Source: Plantibacter flavus (GTDB taxonomy: Bacteria > Actinomycetota > Actinomycetes > Actinomycetales > Microbacteriaceae). From it: a stretch of 64,000 bases of DNA. Below are positions 1-7,937 of this stretch, piece after piece. The position numbers and the translations under genes were made by a program. The notes under the pieces were generated by a model. The model saw only the letters and a program-made list of their open reading frames with translations, ran no database searches and was not told where the DNA came from. Each line of letters begins with the position of its first letter. The stretch's first letter is position 1. The stretch covers positions 372,001-436,000 of the forward strand of contig NZ_FXAP01000004.1 of assembly GCF_900177615.1 (NCBI RefSeq), read 5' to 3'.

Positions 1-18
1 CGCCAACAAATGGCCGCC

Positions 19-84
19 GGCGCGAGGACAGGAGATCCGCGTCGCAACAGGACGATCCTGGTGGGAGTGTCCTGCCCTCGCGCC
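19..84. repeat. long imperfect inverted repeat near left edge
   Basis: The 15-base arms at 19-33 and 70-84 are complementary at 14 positions (one A/C mismatch) around a 36-base centre. It lies just beyond the stop of the leftmost minus-strand gene, so it may act as a terminator or be one more of the palindromic elements seen elsewhere in the window. Nothing else is supportable in the first 110 bases. Confidence 0.5.
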
Positions 85-110
85 GATCGCCTGCCGAAGG
101 TCGGCCGAGC

Positions 111-722
111 TCACGCCGGCTGGCGGACCGTGGTGACGATGTCGACGAGGTGCGGGTCGGCCGGCGCGGAACCGAAGCCGAAGCGCACGGGTGGGTCCAG
201 ACGGGCGAGGGTGCCGAGGTCCGCGCCGGACCAACTCGCGGTGGCGGCGGTGATGCGGCGAGCGCCGGTCACGCCGTAGTACTCGCGACGACCGTTGCCG
301 GCGGAGCCCGCCGTGCGGGCGCCGGGCTGGAGCACCCGGGCGAGGGGGTCGATCGTCTGCAGCCAGACGGGGTTGACGGCCACCGGCTTGGGGACGACCC
401 GGAGCGCACGACCGAGCGGAGAGCTCCCACCGATGCGGAGCGTCGTGTCGAGCGGACCGCCCACGAAGCGGAGCCCCGTCGGCAGGCGTGTCCAGCCGAC
501 CGTGCCGATCTCGACGTCGTCGAAGGTGTACGTGGAGGAGATGAAGTCGGCGATCTCCTGCGTCGGCGCGAGCAGCAGGCGCTTGCCGCGGGAGTCCTCG
601 ATCATCGCGTCGGCGAACGAGCCGAACGGCGAGGTGGACCAGAGTCCGAGGACGATGCGGACGCCGCCCGTGGTGCCGTAGCCGGCGATCCTCCCGGAGA
701 AACGAAGGTCGGTTGCTGGCAT
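111..722 (-). CDS. conserved hypothetical protein
   Basis: I do not recognise the family. The 203-residue product has no signal peptide and no membrane segment; it is glycine-rich and beta-prone, with a pattern such as VRIVLGLWSTSPFGSFADAM near the N-terminus that suggests a small soluble protein. An AGGGTG sequence about six bases before the ATG is a reasonable ribosome site. It is transcribed divergently from the phosphoesterase across 151 bp that contain a relic of the interspersed repeat. Codon choice is strongly GC3 and matches its neighbours, which supports it as a real gene. Function unknown. Confidence 0.75.
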   Translation of the reverse strand: MPATDLRFSGRIAGYGTTGGVRIVLGLWSTSPFGSFADAMIEDSRGKRLLLAPTQEIADFISSTYTFDDVEIGTVGWTRLPTGLRFVGGPLDTTLRIGGSSPLGRALRVVPKPVAVNPVWLQTIDPLARVLQPGARTAGSAGNGRREYYGVTGARRITAATASWSGADLGTLARLDPPVRFGFGSAPADPHLVDIVTTVRQPA

Positions 723-777
723 GGGATCACCCTAGTCGCCCATGCTGCGGGAGTATCCGTGAACGGGCGGGCCGCGG

Positions 778-826
778 CCCGGTCCCTGAGCCGCGCCCGG
801 TCCCTGTGCCTGTCGAACGGCACGGG
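778..826. repeat. relic of the GGTCACTGAGCCTGTCGAAG-type interspersed repeat
   Basis: Two GGTCCCTG-type units followed by CCTGTCGAACGGCAC resemble the unit repeated many times at 11.95-13.09 kb (GGTCACTGAGCCTGTCGAAG, then GCCAC). The tail can fold (GTGCCTGTCGAACGGCAC). It occupies the divergent intergenic space before the phosphoesterase. Confidence 0.45.
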
Positions 827-873
827 AGCACCACCCGGTTGACGGCGTCGGCGCGATCCGCTTCCGTTGGAGC

Positions 874-1392
874 ATGCCGACCTCGCTGCTCCTGCTCGCC
901 GACACCCACCTGCCGAAGCGGGCGAAGGTCCTGCCGGACGCGGTCTGGGCCGCCGTCGACACGGCGGACCTCGTCGTCCACGCGGGTGACTGGGTCGACG
1001 AGGCGACCCTCGACGCCCTCGAGGCCCGGGCCGCCCGCCTCGTCGGCGTCTTCGGCAACAACGACGGCCCCGGACTCCGCGCGCGTCTCCCCGAGGTCGC
1101 TCGCTTCGAGCTCGACGGGCTGCGGTTCGCCGTCGTCCACGAGACCGGGGCGGCGACCGGGCGCGAGCGACGGGCCGACGAGGCCTTCCCCGACACCGAC
1201 GTCCTGGTCTTCGGGCACAGCCACATCCCGTGGGACTCGGTCTCGCCCGCCGGTCTGCGCCTGCTGAACCCCGGGTCGCCGACGGACCGCCGTCGTCAAC
1301 CGGAGTGCACGATGATGACCGCGCGGGTCACCGACGCCACCCTCACTGACCTCCACCTGCTTCCGGTCCCGCGAACTGTCGCTCGGCGCTAG
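874..1392 (+). CDS. YfcE/MJ0936-type metallophosphoesterase
   Basis: Predicted small cytosolic metal-dependent phosphodiesterase of the calcineurin-like superfamily; the substrate cannot be told. At 172 residues it is the usual single-domain length. All metal-site motifs are in order: D10-x-H12, HAGD, GNND, a lone VVH and the C-terminal GHSH. A GGAG sits too close to the ATG to be a good ribosome site, so the start is only probable. Its last codons and TAG stop are contributed by a 65-bp palindromic element, and the CTAG at the end also provides the stop of the converging dehydrogenase, so the two genes share four bases. Confidence 0.9.
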   Translation: MPTSLLLLADTHLPKRAKVLPDAVWAAVDTADLVVHAGDWVDEATLDALEARAARLVGVFGNNDGPGLRARLPEVARFELDGLRFAVVHETGAATGRERRADEAFPDTDVLVFGHSHIPWDSVSPAGLRLLNPGSPTDRRRQPECTMMTARVTDATLTDLHLLPVPRTVARR

Positions 1393-1432
1393 TCCGAGCG
1401 GCTGTAACTGTGCCGGAGTGACAGTTCGCGGG
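1368..1432. repeat. 65-bp palindromic element, family alpha, copy 1
   Basis: Terminal arms of 17 bases begin CCCGCGAACTGTC and pair with one G/T position; the 13 outermost pairs are perfect. The same 65-bp sequence occurs in the opposite orientation at 7873-7937 with only a few changes. It contains the ends of two converging genes and supplies both stop codons. It may also act as a bidirectional terminator. Confidence 0.85.
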
Positions 1433-2543
1433 CCACCGGTGCCGGACGGTCAACCGTGCTGGTCAGGTCCACGACGCGGTGCTCACGACCGGCGACGATG
1501 ATCGCCTCCATGATCTCCAACACGTGGAACGCGAGGTCGCCCGAGGCCCGATGCGGGCGGTCCTGTTCGATCGCCTCGGCCAGGTCGGACAGGCCCACCC
1601 CGCGCCCGGCGTCGACGAAGCCGGCGCTGTCGGGGACGGCACGCCAGGTGCGGTCGTCGGCCGTCGCGATCTCCACCGGGTCCGAGAACCGGTTCGGGTC
1701 GGGCACGGCGACCGTCCCACCCGTCCCGTAGACCTCGAAGAGCGGCACGCGGCTCGCCCACACCTCGAACGAGACCGTCACGGTCGAGACCACCCCGTTC
1801 GCGTGCTCGAGGATCGCGGTGACGTGCGTGTCGACCTCCTCGTGCACCGGGATCGGCGTCCCGGCAAGCGGTCCCGTCGCCACCGACCGCTCACGATCCG
1901 ACCGCGCGACCGCCCCCGACACCCGCACGACGGGACCGAAGAACGACACCAGGCTCGTCAGGTAGTACGGCCCCATGTCGAGGAGCGGTCCGCCACCCGG
2001 CTGGTAGTAGAACGCGGGGGCCGGGTGCCACAGCTCATGGCCCGGGGCGCTCCAGGCGACCGCCGCGGCGATCGGCCGACCGATGGCGCCGCTGTCGAGC
2101 ACGGCGAGCGCCGTCTGAACCCCCGACCCGAGGACGGTGTCCGGTGCGCTGCCGACGCGGAGGCCCTTCGCCGCCGCGAGCTCGAGCACCGGTCGCGCCT
2201 CGGCGGTCGACAGGGCCAGGGGCTTCTCCCCGTAGACGTGCTTGCCGGCCTCGAGGGCTCGGAGCGCGACCTCGGCGTGCGCGGCCGGGATGGTGAGGTT
2301 CAGGACGACGTCGACCTCGGGGTCGGCGAGCAGCTCGTCGACGCTCGACGACCGCACGCCCTGTTCGGCGGCGACCTCCGCGGCGCGGACGAGGTCGAGG
2401 TCCGCGACGACGACGAGCTCGAGGTTCGGCAGCTCCGGGAACTCGGCGAAGTACTGCTTCGAGATGTTGCCGACGCCGATGACGCCGACCCTGAGGACGG
2501 ATCCCCCGGCGGTCTCCGATGCCCCGTTCAGCGTGCTGCCCAC
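1389..2543 (-). CDS. Gfo/Idh/MocA-family NAD(P)-dependent sugar dehydrogenase (ThuB-like position)
   Basis: Predicted cytosolic oxidoreductase acting on a sugar or polyol. After a short leader it opens with the Rossmann motif VGVIGVGNIS, has the EKPLAL motif (the Lys is the usual catalytic residue) and a C-terminal GFO_IDH_MocA alpha/beta domain. I chose the GTG that overlaps the end of the ThuA-like gene by 16 bp: AAAGGGG lies seven bases upstream, and the product is then 384 residues, normal for the family. It is the last gene of the ABC operon. Its C-terminal tail (about 14 residues ending SYSRSD) is encoded by the alpha palindrome rather than by family sequence. Confidence 0.9.
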   Translation of the reverse strand: MGSTLNGASETAGGSVLRVGVIGVGNISKQYFAEFPELPNLELVVVADLDLVRAAEVAAEQGVRSSSVDELLADPEVDVVLNLTIPAAHAEVALRALEAGKHVYGEKPLALSTAEARPVLELAAAKGLRVGSAPDTVLGSGVQTALAVLDSGAIGRPIAAAVAWSAPGHELWHPAPAFYYQPGGGPLLDMGPYYLTSLVSFFGPVVRVSGAVARSDRERSVATGPLAGTPIPVHEEVDTHVTAILEHANGVVSTVTVSFEVWASRVPLFEVYGTGGTVAVPDPNRFSDPVEIATADDRTWRAVPDSAGFVDAGRGVGLSDLAEAIEQDRPHRASGDLAFHVLEIMEAIIVAGREHRVVDLTSTVDRPAPVARELSLRHSYSRSD

Positions 2544-3223
2544 AGCAGGCCCCTTTCGATGATGGTCCGGACGTTCGGATCTTCGACGATCTCGATGCGG
2601 TGGCCGGGAGCGGACACGAAGATCCTGCCCTTCCCCCACTGCCGCGTCCAGATGGCGGGCGCCGTGACGGGTCGGTTCCACGCGTCCCAGGGCCGCACCT
2701 CCTGCGTCGTCGTCGCGAGGACGTCGTTGTACTCGTCGCTCAGCACCCAGTACTGCTCGGTGACGAGGTCGAAGTCCTCGATCCCCTCCGTGATGGGGTG
2801 GGTCCGGCCGTACTCGGTGATGTGGACGGTGTAGGGGATGTAGTTGTCGGACTGTTCCCCCGTCCGCTCGGCCGGGTCCTTGCCGGCGTGGTGCGCGAAC
2901 TGGCCACCGATCATGTGGAGGTAGTCGGCGTTGTTGCGGTACGAGTCCGCGATCCCGCCGTGCCAACCGGCCATGCCCGTCCCGTTCAGGACGGCGCGTT
3001 GCAGGCCGGCGAACTCCTCCGGCTCGATGGTGTTCATCGTGTTGATCTGCACGATGAGGTCGACCGTGTCGAGGTAGTCGGTGTCCGTGTAGACGGTGGT
3101 CCCGTCCTCGACGCGGACGGTGAACCCGTTCGCCTCCAGGAAGGGGATGAAGGCCGCGGTCGTCTCGACGGGCATGTGCCCGTCCCAGCCGCCTCGCACC
3201 ACGAGCGCCTGCTTGTCAGTCAT
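2528..3223 (-). CDS. ThuA-domain protein
   Basis: A 231-residue ThuA-like protein with the class I glutamine-amidotransferase-like fold but no nucleophilic Cys triad. The family patterns GWDGHMPVETT near the N-terminus, NGTGMAGWHGGIADSYR in the middle, HHAG and HPIT are all visible. In Sinorhizobium ThuA works with a Gfo/Idh/MocA dehydrogenase (ThuB) on 3-keto glucosides derived from trehalose-type disaccharides. Here it overlaps such a dehydrogenase by 16 bp and follows two sugar permeases by about 50 bp, so a role in processing an oxidised glycoside is a reasonable inference. No signal peptide, so it should be cytosolic. Confidence 0.88.
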   Translation of the reverse strand: MTDKQALVVRGGWDGHMPVETTAAFIPFLEANGFTVRVEDGTTVYTDTDYLDTVDLIVQINTMNTIEPEEFAGLQRAVLNGTGMAGWHGGIADSYRNNADYLHMIGGQFAHHAGKDPAERTGEQSDNYIPYTVHITEYGRTHPITEGIEDFDLVTEQYWVLSDEYNDVLATTTQEVRPWDAWNRPVTAPAIWTRQWGKGRIFVSAPGHRIEIVEDPNVRTIIERGLLWAAR

Positions 3224-3272
3224 GTGTTCCTCTCAGGGGATGGTTCGGTCATTGGTCGGCTCGCGATCAGCA

Positions 3273-4226
3273 CTACTTGCTGAAGCCGGCGGTCATGCCA
3301 CTGATCAACTGGCGTCGGCCGAACAGGTACAGGATGAAGATCGGCAGGGTCGACAGCACCACGGCGGCGAGCACGGCGGGCACGTTCACGCTGAACGACC
3401 CCTGGAACGTCCACAGCGACAGCGGCAGCACCCGGTTGCTCGGCGACTGCGTGAGCACCAGTGGGAACAGGAACCCGTTCCACACGTTGAGTGCGTTGTA
3501 GAGCGCGACGGTGACGATCGCTGGCCGGGCGAGCGGGAGGACGAGCGAGACGAGGGTCCGCCAGCTCGACGCCCCGTCGACGGTCATCGACTCGAACAGC
3601 TCCTTGGGGATGTCGCGGATGAAGTTCGACAGGATGAGCACGGTGACGGGCACCGCGAAGCCGATCGACGGCAGGATCAGCGCCAGGAGGGTGTCGTAGA
3701 GCCCCGCCTTGCTGAGCATGTAGAACAGCGGGATGATCGTCGCCTGCAGCGGGATCGCGAGGCCGAGCAGCAAGAACGAGAACGCTCCCCGCGTGAACCG
3801 GGAGTTGGTGCGCACGATGGCGAACGACGCCATCAGGCAGACGAACACGGTGACGGCGACGCTCGCGACGGTGATGATGACGCTGTTGCCGAGGTAGAGG
3901 AAGAAGTCGCTCTGCAGGACGAGGGCGTAGCCGTCGAGGGTCGGATCGGTGGGCGGGATGAGCTGGTTGCTCGAGAAGAACCCGGCCTGCGGGCGCACGC
4001 TCGTGATGACGATGTAGTAGATCGGCAGCACGATGATGAGCAGCCAGATCCAGGCGCCGATACCGCCGATGATGTTCGGCTTGCGGCGCGCGCCGCGGGG
4101 GCGCCTACCTCGCGTCTCGTGCTCGCCGGGGCGTCCGCGCTTCGAGCCGGCGGTCGAGACGCTGACCGTGTCGAGGCTCCCGGTCGGGAGCGCGCCGGGC
4201 TTCGTGAGTCGGTTGGTCGCTGACAT
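3273..4226 (-). CDS. carbohydrate ABC transporter permease, MalG type
   Basis: Inner-membrane permease of a CUT1-type sugar importer. About six hydrophobic segments follow a 50-residue basic N-terminal tail, and the EAA loop (ELFESMTVDGASSWRTLVSLVLP) that docks on the ATPase is present. Length of 317 residues assumes the ATG whose A is also the last base of the upstream permease's TGA. The C-terminus GMTAGFSK is typical of MalG proteins. No ATP-binding subunit gene is in the operon, so a shared MsiK/MalK-like ATPase elsewhere is expected, as is common in Actinomycetota. Confidence 0.93.
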   Translation of the reverse strand: MSATNRLTKPGALPTGSLDTVSVSTAGSKRGRPGEHETRGRRPRGARRKPNIIGGIGAWIWLLIIVLPIYYIVITSVRPQAGFFSSNQLIPPTDPTLDGYALVLQSDFFLYLGNSVIITVASVAVTVFVCLMASFAIVRTNSRFTRGAFSFLLLGLAIPLQATIIPLFYMLSKAGLYDTLLALILPSIGFAVPVTVLILSNFIRDIPKELFESMTVDGASSWRTLVSLVLPLARPAIVTVALYNALNVWNGFLFPLVLTQSPSNRVLPLSLWTFQGSFSVNVPAVLAAVVLSTLPIFILYLFGRRQLISGMTAGFSK

Positions 4227-5152
4227 CAGAGGCCCTCCTGCTGACTGTCCATCTTGGCGAAGCCGCTCAGCTTGGTGAGCAGCAGGGCGATGGCGAGACC
4301 GATGACGGCCAGGATGATCGCCATGACGCTCGCCTGCCCGAACTGGCTCGCGGAGAAGCCCGTCACGTACATGAGGATCGGGAGGATGCGGGTGCCGGCG
4401 CTCGGAACACCGCCGGTGAGCACGAAGATCACGTCGAAGTAGGTGAGCGAACCGATGATCATGAGCGTGGACGACGTCACGAGCGTGTACCGCAGCTGCG
4501 GGAGCGTGATGTGGAAGAACTGCTTGACCGTCCCAGCGCCGTCGATCTCGGCCGCCTCGTAGAGCGACGCCGGGATCTGCCGCACGCCGCCCTGGAACAG
4601 GAGCGTGTGGAAGGGCACGAACTGCCACGCGATGATGAAGATCACGACGAAGAGCACGAGCTGCTGGTTGCCGAGCCAGTCCTGCTTGAGGAACGGGATG
4701 CCGAGCGACGCCGACAGACCGAAGTTCGGGTCGAGGATCGCCTTGAACGCGATGGCCGTCGCCGCCGACGACAGCAGGAGCGGCAGGAAGAAGATCGCGC
4801 CGAGGACGGCCCGGTTGCGCTGTTTGCCGGCGGTCCACGTCCCGAGCAGCAGGCTGATCGGCGTCTGGACGATCCAGGAGATCACGATGACCTTGAGGGT
4901 CAGGACGAGGGCGTCGATGGCGACCGGGTCGACGAGGACCGAGGCCCAGTTGTCGAGGCCGACCCACGCGGGGTCGGTGATCGCGTCCCAGCGGGTGAAG
5001 CTCAGGTACAGGGCGACGATGAGCGGGATGATCGCGAAGACGAGGAAGAAGCCCAGCGCCGGCGCGACCATCCAGCCACTGGGGCCGGTGCGGCGGCGCA
5101 TCGCTGCCGCACCGGCCCCTCGGGCCCCGTTCAATGGACGGGTGACGGTCAT
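4226..5152 (-). CDS. carbohydrate ABC transporter permease, MalF type
   Basis: Partner permease of the same importer: 308 residues, six predicted membrane segments, and an EAA loop (SLYEAAEIDGAGTVKQFFHITLPQ). The N-terminus is short and basic, followed by SGWMVAPALGFFLVFAIIPL as the first membrane helix. It starts seven bases after the binding-protein gene and its stop overlaps the next permease start by one base, so the three transport genes are translationally linked. The substrate is unknown; the linked dehydrogenases and ThuA suggest a glycoside or polyol. Confidence 0.93.
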   Translation of the reverse strand: MTVTRPLNGARGAGAAAMRRRTGPSGWMVAPALGFFLVFAIIPLIVALYLSFTRWDAITDPAWVGLDNWASVLVDPVAIDALVLTLKVIVISWIVQTPISLLLGTWTAGKQRNRAVLGAIFFLPLLLSSAATAIAFKAILDPNFGLSASLGIPFLKQDWLGNQQLVLFVVIFIIAWQFVPFHTLLFQGGVRQIPASLYEAAEIDGAGTVKQFFHITLPQLRYTLVTSSTLMIIGSLTYFDVIFVLTGGVPSAGTRILPILMYVTGFSASQFGQASVMAIILAVIGLAIALLLTKLSGFAKMDSQQEGL

Positions 5153-5159
5153 CGGGAGA

Positions 5160-6470
5160 TCACTGTCCGATCGTCTTGTTCATGTTGTCGGAGAACTCCT
5201 GCGGGGTGATCTGCAGGTTGAACAGCTGGTCGAGGTTCGTCAGCAGCGCGGTCGCCTGTGCGGGCGGGAGCGCCTGGTCCCACGACATCTGGAAGTTCTT
5301 CGCGTTCTTCGTGAGGTCGTAGACGGTCGTGCCGAAGTCGCCGCCGGCGTCCGCGATCTCCGCGTCGATGTCGGTGATGGGCGGCACCTGGCCGGCCTTC
5401 ACCATGCGGTCGATGTAGCCCTTGTCGAACACGCCCTCGGTGAGGTACTTCAGCGCGCTGGCCTGCTGTTCCTTCGTCGCCGAGGCGGAGATGGAGAAGT
5501 ACCCGGACGGGTTGCCGACGATGTTCGACGGGTCGCCCTTGCCACCGGTGACGGCGGGGAAGGTCGTGTAGCCGAGACCCTTCTCGGCGAACTCGGCCGC
5601 CTGCTGCTTGAAGGTCGTCATGACCCAGGCGCCCTGGAGCATCATCGCGGCCTTACCCGTGTAGAGCAGGGCGACGTCGGCGTTGCTGTCGGCGGTGACC
5701 GAGGCGTAGCCGTCGACGAACGCACCGGCCTTCACGAGCTCCTGGATCTTCTCGTTCGCCTCGATGATGCCGGGGTCGCTCCACGCGTCGGCCTCACCGG
5801 CCATGATCTTGTTGAAGGCCTCGGGTCCGGCGACGCGGTCGACGAGGTACTCCTCCCACATGAGCGACGGCCACTTGGAGGCACCGGCGAGCGAGAACGG
5901 GGCCACGCCTGCGGCCTTGAGCTTGGGGATGGCGTCGACGATCTCATCGAAGTTCGTCGGGACCTCGACGCCGGCGGCCTTCAGGACGTCCTTGTTGTAA
6001 TAGAACATGATCGGCGTGGTGGCGTTCATCGGCACCGCGTAGACCTTGTCGTCGATGACGCCCTGGTTCCAGACGGACTCGAGGAACTTGCCCTTGGCGT
6101 CCGCGGTCTCCGAGGTGATGTCGGCGACCTTGCCGGCGTCCACGTAGGAGTTCAGCGTGCCGCCCGCCCAGCTGTAGATGATGGTCGGAGCGCTGCCCGC
6201 GCCGACCGCCGTGCGGATCTTGGTCTTGTAGGCGTCGTTCTGGAAGTAGGTCGCGGCGACCTGGCCGTCGGCGTTGGCGCCGTTCCACTCCTTGAGCGAC
6301 GGGCCGAGGACGGTGTCCTCGTCGGTGCCGGTGAGGCCCCAGAGGGTGGCGCTGCCACTCGGGGCACCACCGCCGCTGGAGCAGGCGGTCGCGCCGAGCA
6401 TGAGGGCCGAGACGCCGAGGGCGACTGCGGCCAGTCGGGTCCGACGGCGGGATGAAGTACGAAGCGTCAT
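5160..6470 (-). CDS. extracellular sugar-binding lipoprotein of ABC importer
   Basis: Family 1 solute-binding protein that captures the sugar outside the membrane. The 436-residue product has a twin-basic N-terminus, a hydrophobic stretch and a lipobox ending in GATAC with the lipidated Cys at residue 30, followed by a Ser/Gly-rich linker. The ATG was chosen because AGGAGAG lies eight bases upstream; longer readings upstream have no signal peptide. Gene order dehydrogenase, binding protein, permease, permease is usual for CUT1 loci. Confidence 0.93.
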   Translation of the reverse strand: MTLRTSSRRRTRLAAVALGVSALMLGATACSSGGGAPSGSATLWGLTGTDEDTVLGPSLKEWNGANADGQVAATYFQNDAYKTKIRTAVGAGSAPTIIYSWAGGTLNSYVDAGKVADITSETADAKGKFLESVWNQGVIDDKVYAVPMNATTPIMFYYNKDVLKAAGVEVPTNFDEIVDAIPKLKAAGVAPFSLAGASKWPSLMWEEYLVDRVAGPEAFNKIMAGEADAWSDPGIIEANEKIQELVKAGAFVDGYASVTADSNADVALLYTGKAAMMLQGAWVMTTFKQQAAEFAEKGLGYTTFPAVTGGKGDPSNIVGNPSGYFSISASATKEQQASALKYLTEGVFDKGYIDRMVKAGQVPPITDIDAEIADAGGDFGTTVYDLTKNAKNFQMSWDQALPPAQATALLTNLDQLFNLQITPQEFSDNMNKTIGQ

Positions 6471-6520
6471 TGCGTTCTCTCCTTGGTGGGTGCTGCTGCT
6501 GATGGTGCGATGTGGTCGGG

Positions 6521-7711
6521 TCAATCGGTGGGTGTCCAGGCGCTGCCGTTCGCGGCGCTGGACTCGACGGCGTGCAGGACCCGCTGGACCTGCAGCCCCT
6601 CGGCGAAGGACGGCTCGGGATCGGTGCCGGCGGTGATGGCCTGGACGAGGTCCCGCACCTGGTGCGAGAACGGGTGCTCGTAGCCGATGCCGTGGCCGGT
6701 CGGCCACCAGGCGGCCATGTACGGGTGCTCCGGCTCGGTGACGACGATGCGCGTGAAGCCCTGCTTGCCGGCGGGAGCGGTGGCGTCGTACACCTCGAGC
6801 TCGTTCATCCGCTCGAGGTCGAAGGCGATGGCTCCGCGGGAGCCGCTCAGCTCGATGCGGAGCGCGTTCTTCCGGCCGGTCGCGTAGCGGGTGGCCTCGA
6901 ACGCGCCGATCGCGCCGTCCGCGAGTCCGCCCGTCAGCTTCGCGGTGAACCAGGCGGCGTCGTCGACGGTGACCGCGCCGCGTTCCTCCGAGGCGGTCCC
7001 GCTCAGGCCGACGGTCTCGCCGAGGAGCGGTCGCTCGGTGACGAAGGTGGCGAGCGTCCCGCTGACGGTGTCGAGTCGGGCACCGGTCAGGTGCTGCACG
7101 AGGTCGATGGCGTGCGCGCCGATGTCGCCGAGGGAGCCGGAGCCGGCCTGGTCCTTGTCGAGGCGCCAGGTCATCGGACCCTCTTCGTCACTCAGCCAGT
7201 CCTGGAGGTACAGCGCGCGGATCTGGCGGACGTCGCCGAGTGCGCCCTCCGCGATGAGCTGGCGGGCGTAGCCGATGGCGGGCACACGACGATAGCTGAA
7301 GCCGACCATGGAGCGGACGCCGCGAGCCCTCGCCGCCTCGGCCGCGGCGACCATCAGCTCCGCCTCCTCGACGCTGTTGGCGAGCGGCTTCTCGCAGAGG
7401 ACGTGCTTGCCGGCTTCGAGGGCGGCGATCGCGATCTCGACGTGCGATGAGCCGGGCGTGCAGACGTCGACGATGTCGATGGACGGGTCGGCGATGACAC
7501 GCCGCCAGTCGGTCGAGGCCGACTCCCAGCCGAACTTCACGCGGGCCGCTTCGAGTGCCTCGGCGTTGCGGCCGACGATCGTCGCCATGACCGGTTCCGC
7601 GTCGAGGTCGAAGAAGCGCGGTGCGGTGCGCCAGGCCTGCGAATGTGCGGCTCCCATGAAGCCGTATCCGATCATCGCGACCCGGAGTTCCGGCCGTCCG
7701 CTTCCCGCCAT
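6521..7711 (-). CDS. Gfo/Idh/MocA-family dehydrogenase
   Basis: Predicted NAD(P)-dependent sugar or inositol dehydrogenase, 396 residues. Rossmann motif VAMIGYGFMG at the N-terminus, EKPLAN catalytic motif, then the DIGAHAIDLVQHLTG segment carrying the usual active-site His of this family. A TTG two codons upstream is possible, but GGGAG is spaced eight bases from the ATG used here and only two from the TTG. First gene of the ABC operon, 50 bp before the binding protein. It is distinct in sequence from the dehydrogenase at the distal end of the same operon, so the pathway may have two oxidation steps or two substrates. Confidence 0.92.
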   Translation of the reverse strand: MAGSGRPELRVAMIGYGFMGAAHSQAWRTAPRFFDLDAEPVMATIVGRNAEALEAARVKFGWESASTDWRRVIADPSIDIVDVCTPGSSHVEIAIAALEAGKHVLCEKPLANSVEEAELMVAAAEAARARGVRSMVGFSYRRVPAIGYARQLIAEGALGDVRQIRALYLQDWLSDEEGPMTWRLDKDQAGSGSLGDIGAHAIDLVQHLTGARLDTVSGTLATFVTERPLLGETVGLSGTASEERGAVTVDDAAWFTAKLTGGLADGAIGAFEATRYATGRKNALRIELSGSRGAIAFDLERMNELEVYDATAPAGKQGFTRIVVTEPEHPYMAAWWPTGHGIGYEHPFSHQVRDLVQAITAGTDPEPSFAEGLQVQRVLHAVESSAANGSAWTPTD

Positions 7712-7828
7712 GTCCAACGCTCCCGAGATGCTCGCGCAGCTGCGGCCCCGGGGTTCCGGATCGCTTCGCTGCGGTGCCCTGAAGCTAGCCCCGCCGCCTG
7801 TCCCCCCGCAACTTCCCTATCCCTCATT

Positions 7829-7840
7829 GGAAACTTTTCG
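7829..7840. promoter_or_regulatory. candidate LacI-type operator before the ABC operon
   Basis: GGAAACTTTTCG is a near-palindrome in the 226-bp gap upstream of the dehydrogenase that heads the operon. Read on the minus strand as CGAAAAGTTTCC it shares CGAAA-nn-TTTC with the perfect palindrome next to the neighbouring lacI gene. Assignment is inference. Confidence 0.35.
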
Positions 7841-7872
7841 CACACCCCCCTTCCCGCCCCTGCCCGCCCCTG

Positions 7873-7937
7873 CCCGCGAACTGTCACTCCGACACAGTCC
7901 CGGCCGCTCGGACTAGCAGCGAGTGACAGTTCGCGGG
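7873..7937. repeat. 65-bp palindromic element, family alpha, copy 2
   Basis: Perfect 17-bp terminal inverted repeats (starting CCCGCGAACTGTCACTC) enclose a 31-bp centre. It is the reverse complement of the element at 1368-1432 with few differences and exactly the same length. It abuts the TAG stop of the LacI-family gene and ends about 35 bp from the candidate operator. Confidence 0.85.

Noticed and set aside
7308-7916. Plus-strand frame ending in ARELSLRHSPGRSD, like the tail of the dehydrogenase at 1389
   Set aside because: The similarity is only the shared alpha palindrome; the frame is antisense to a clear dehydrogenase gene.
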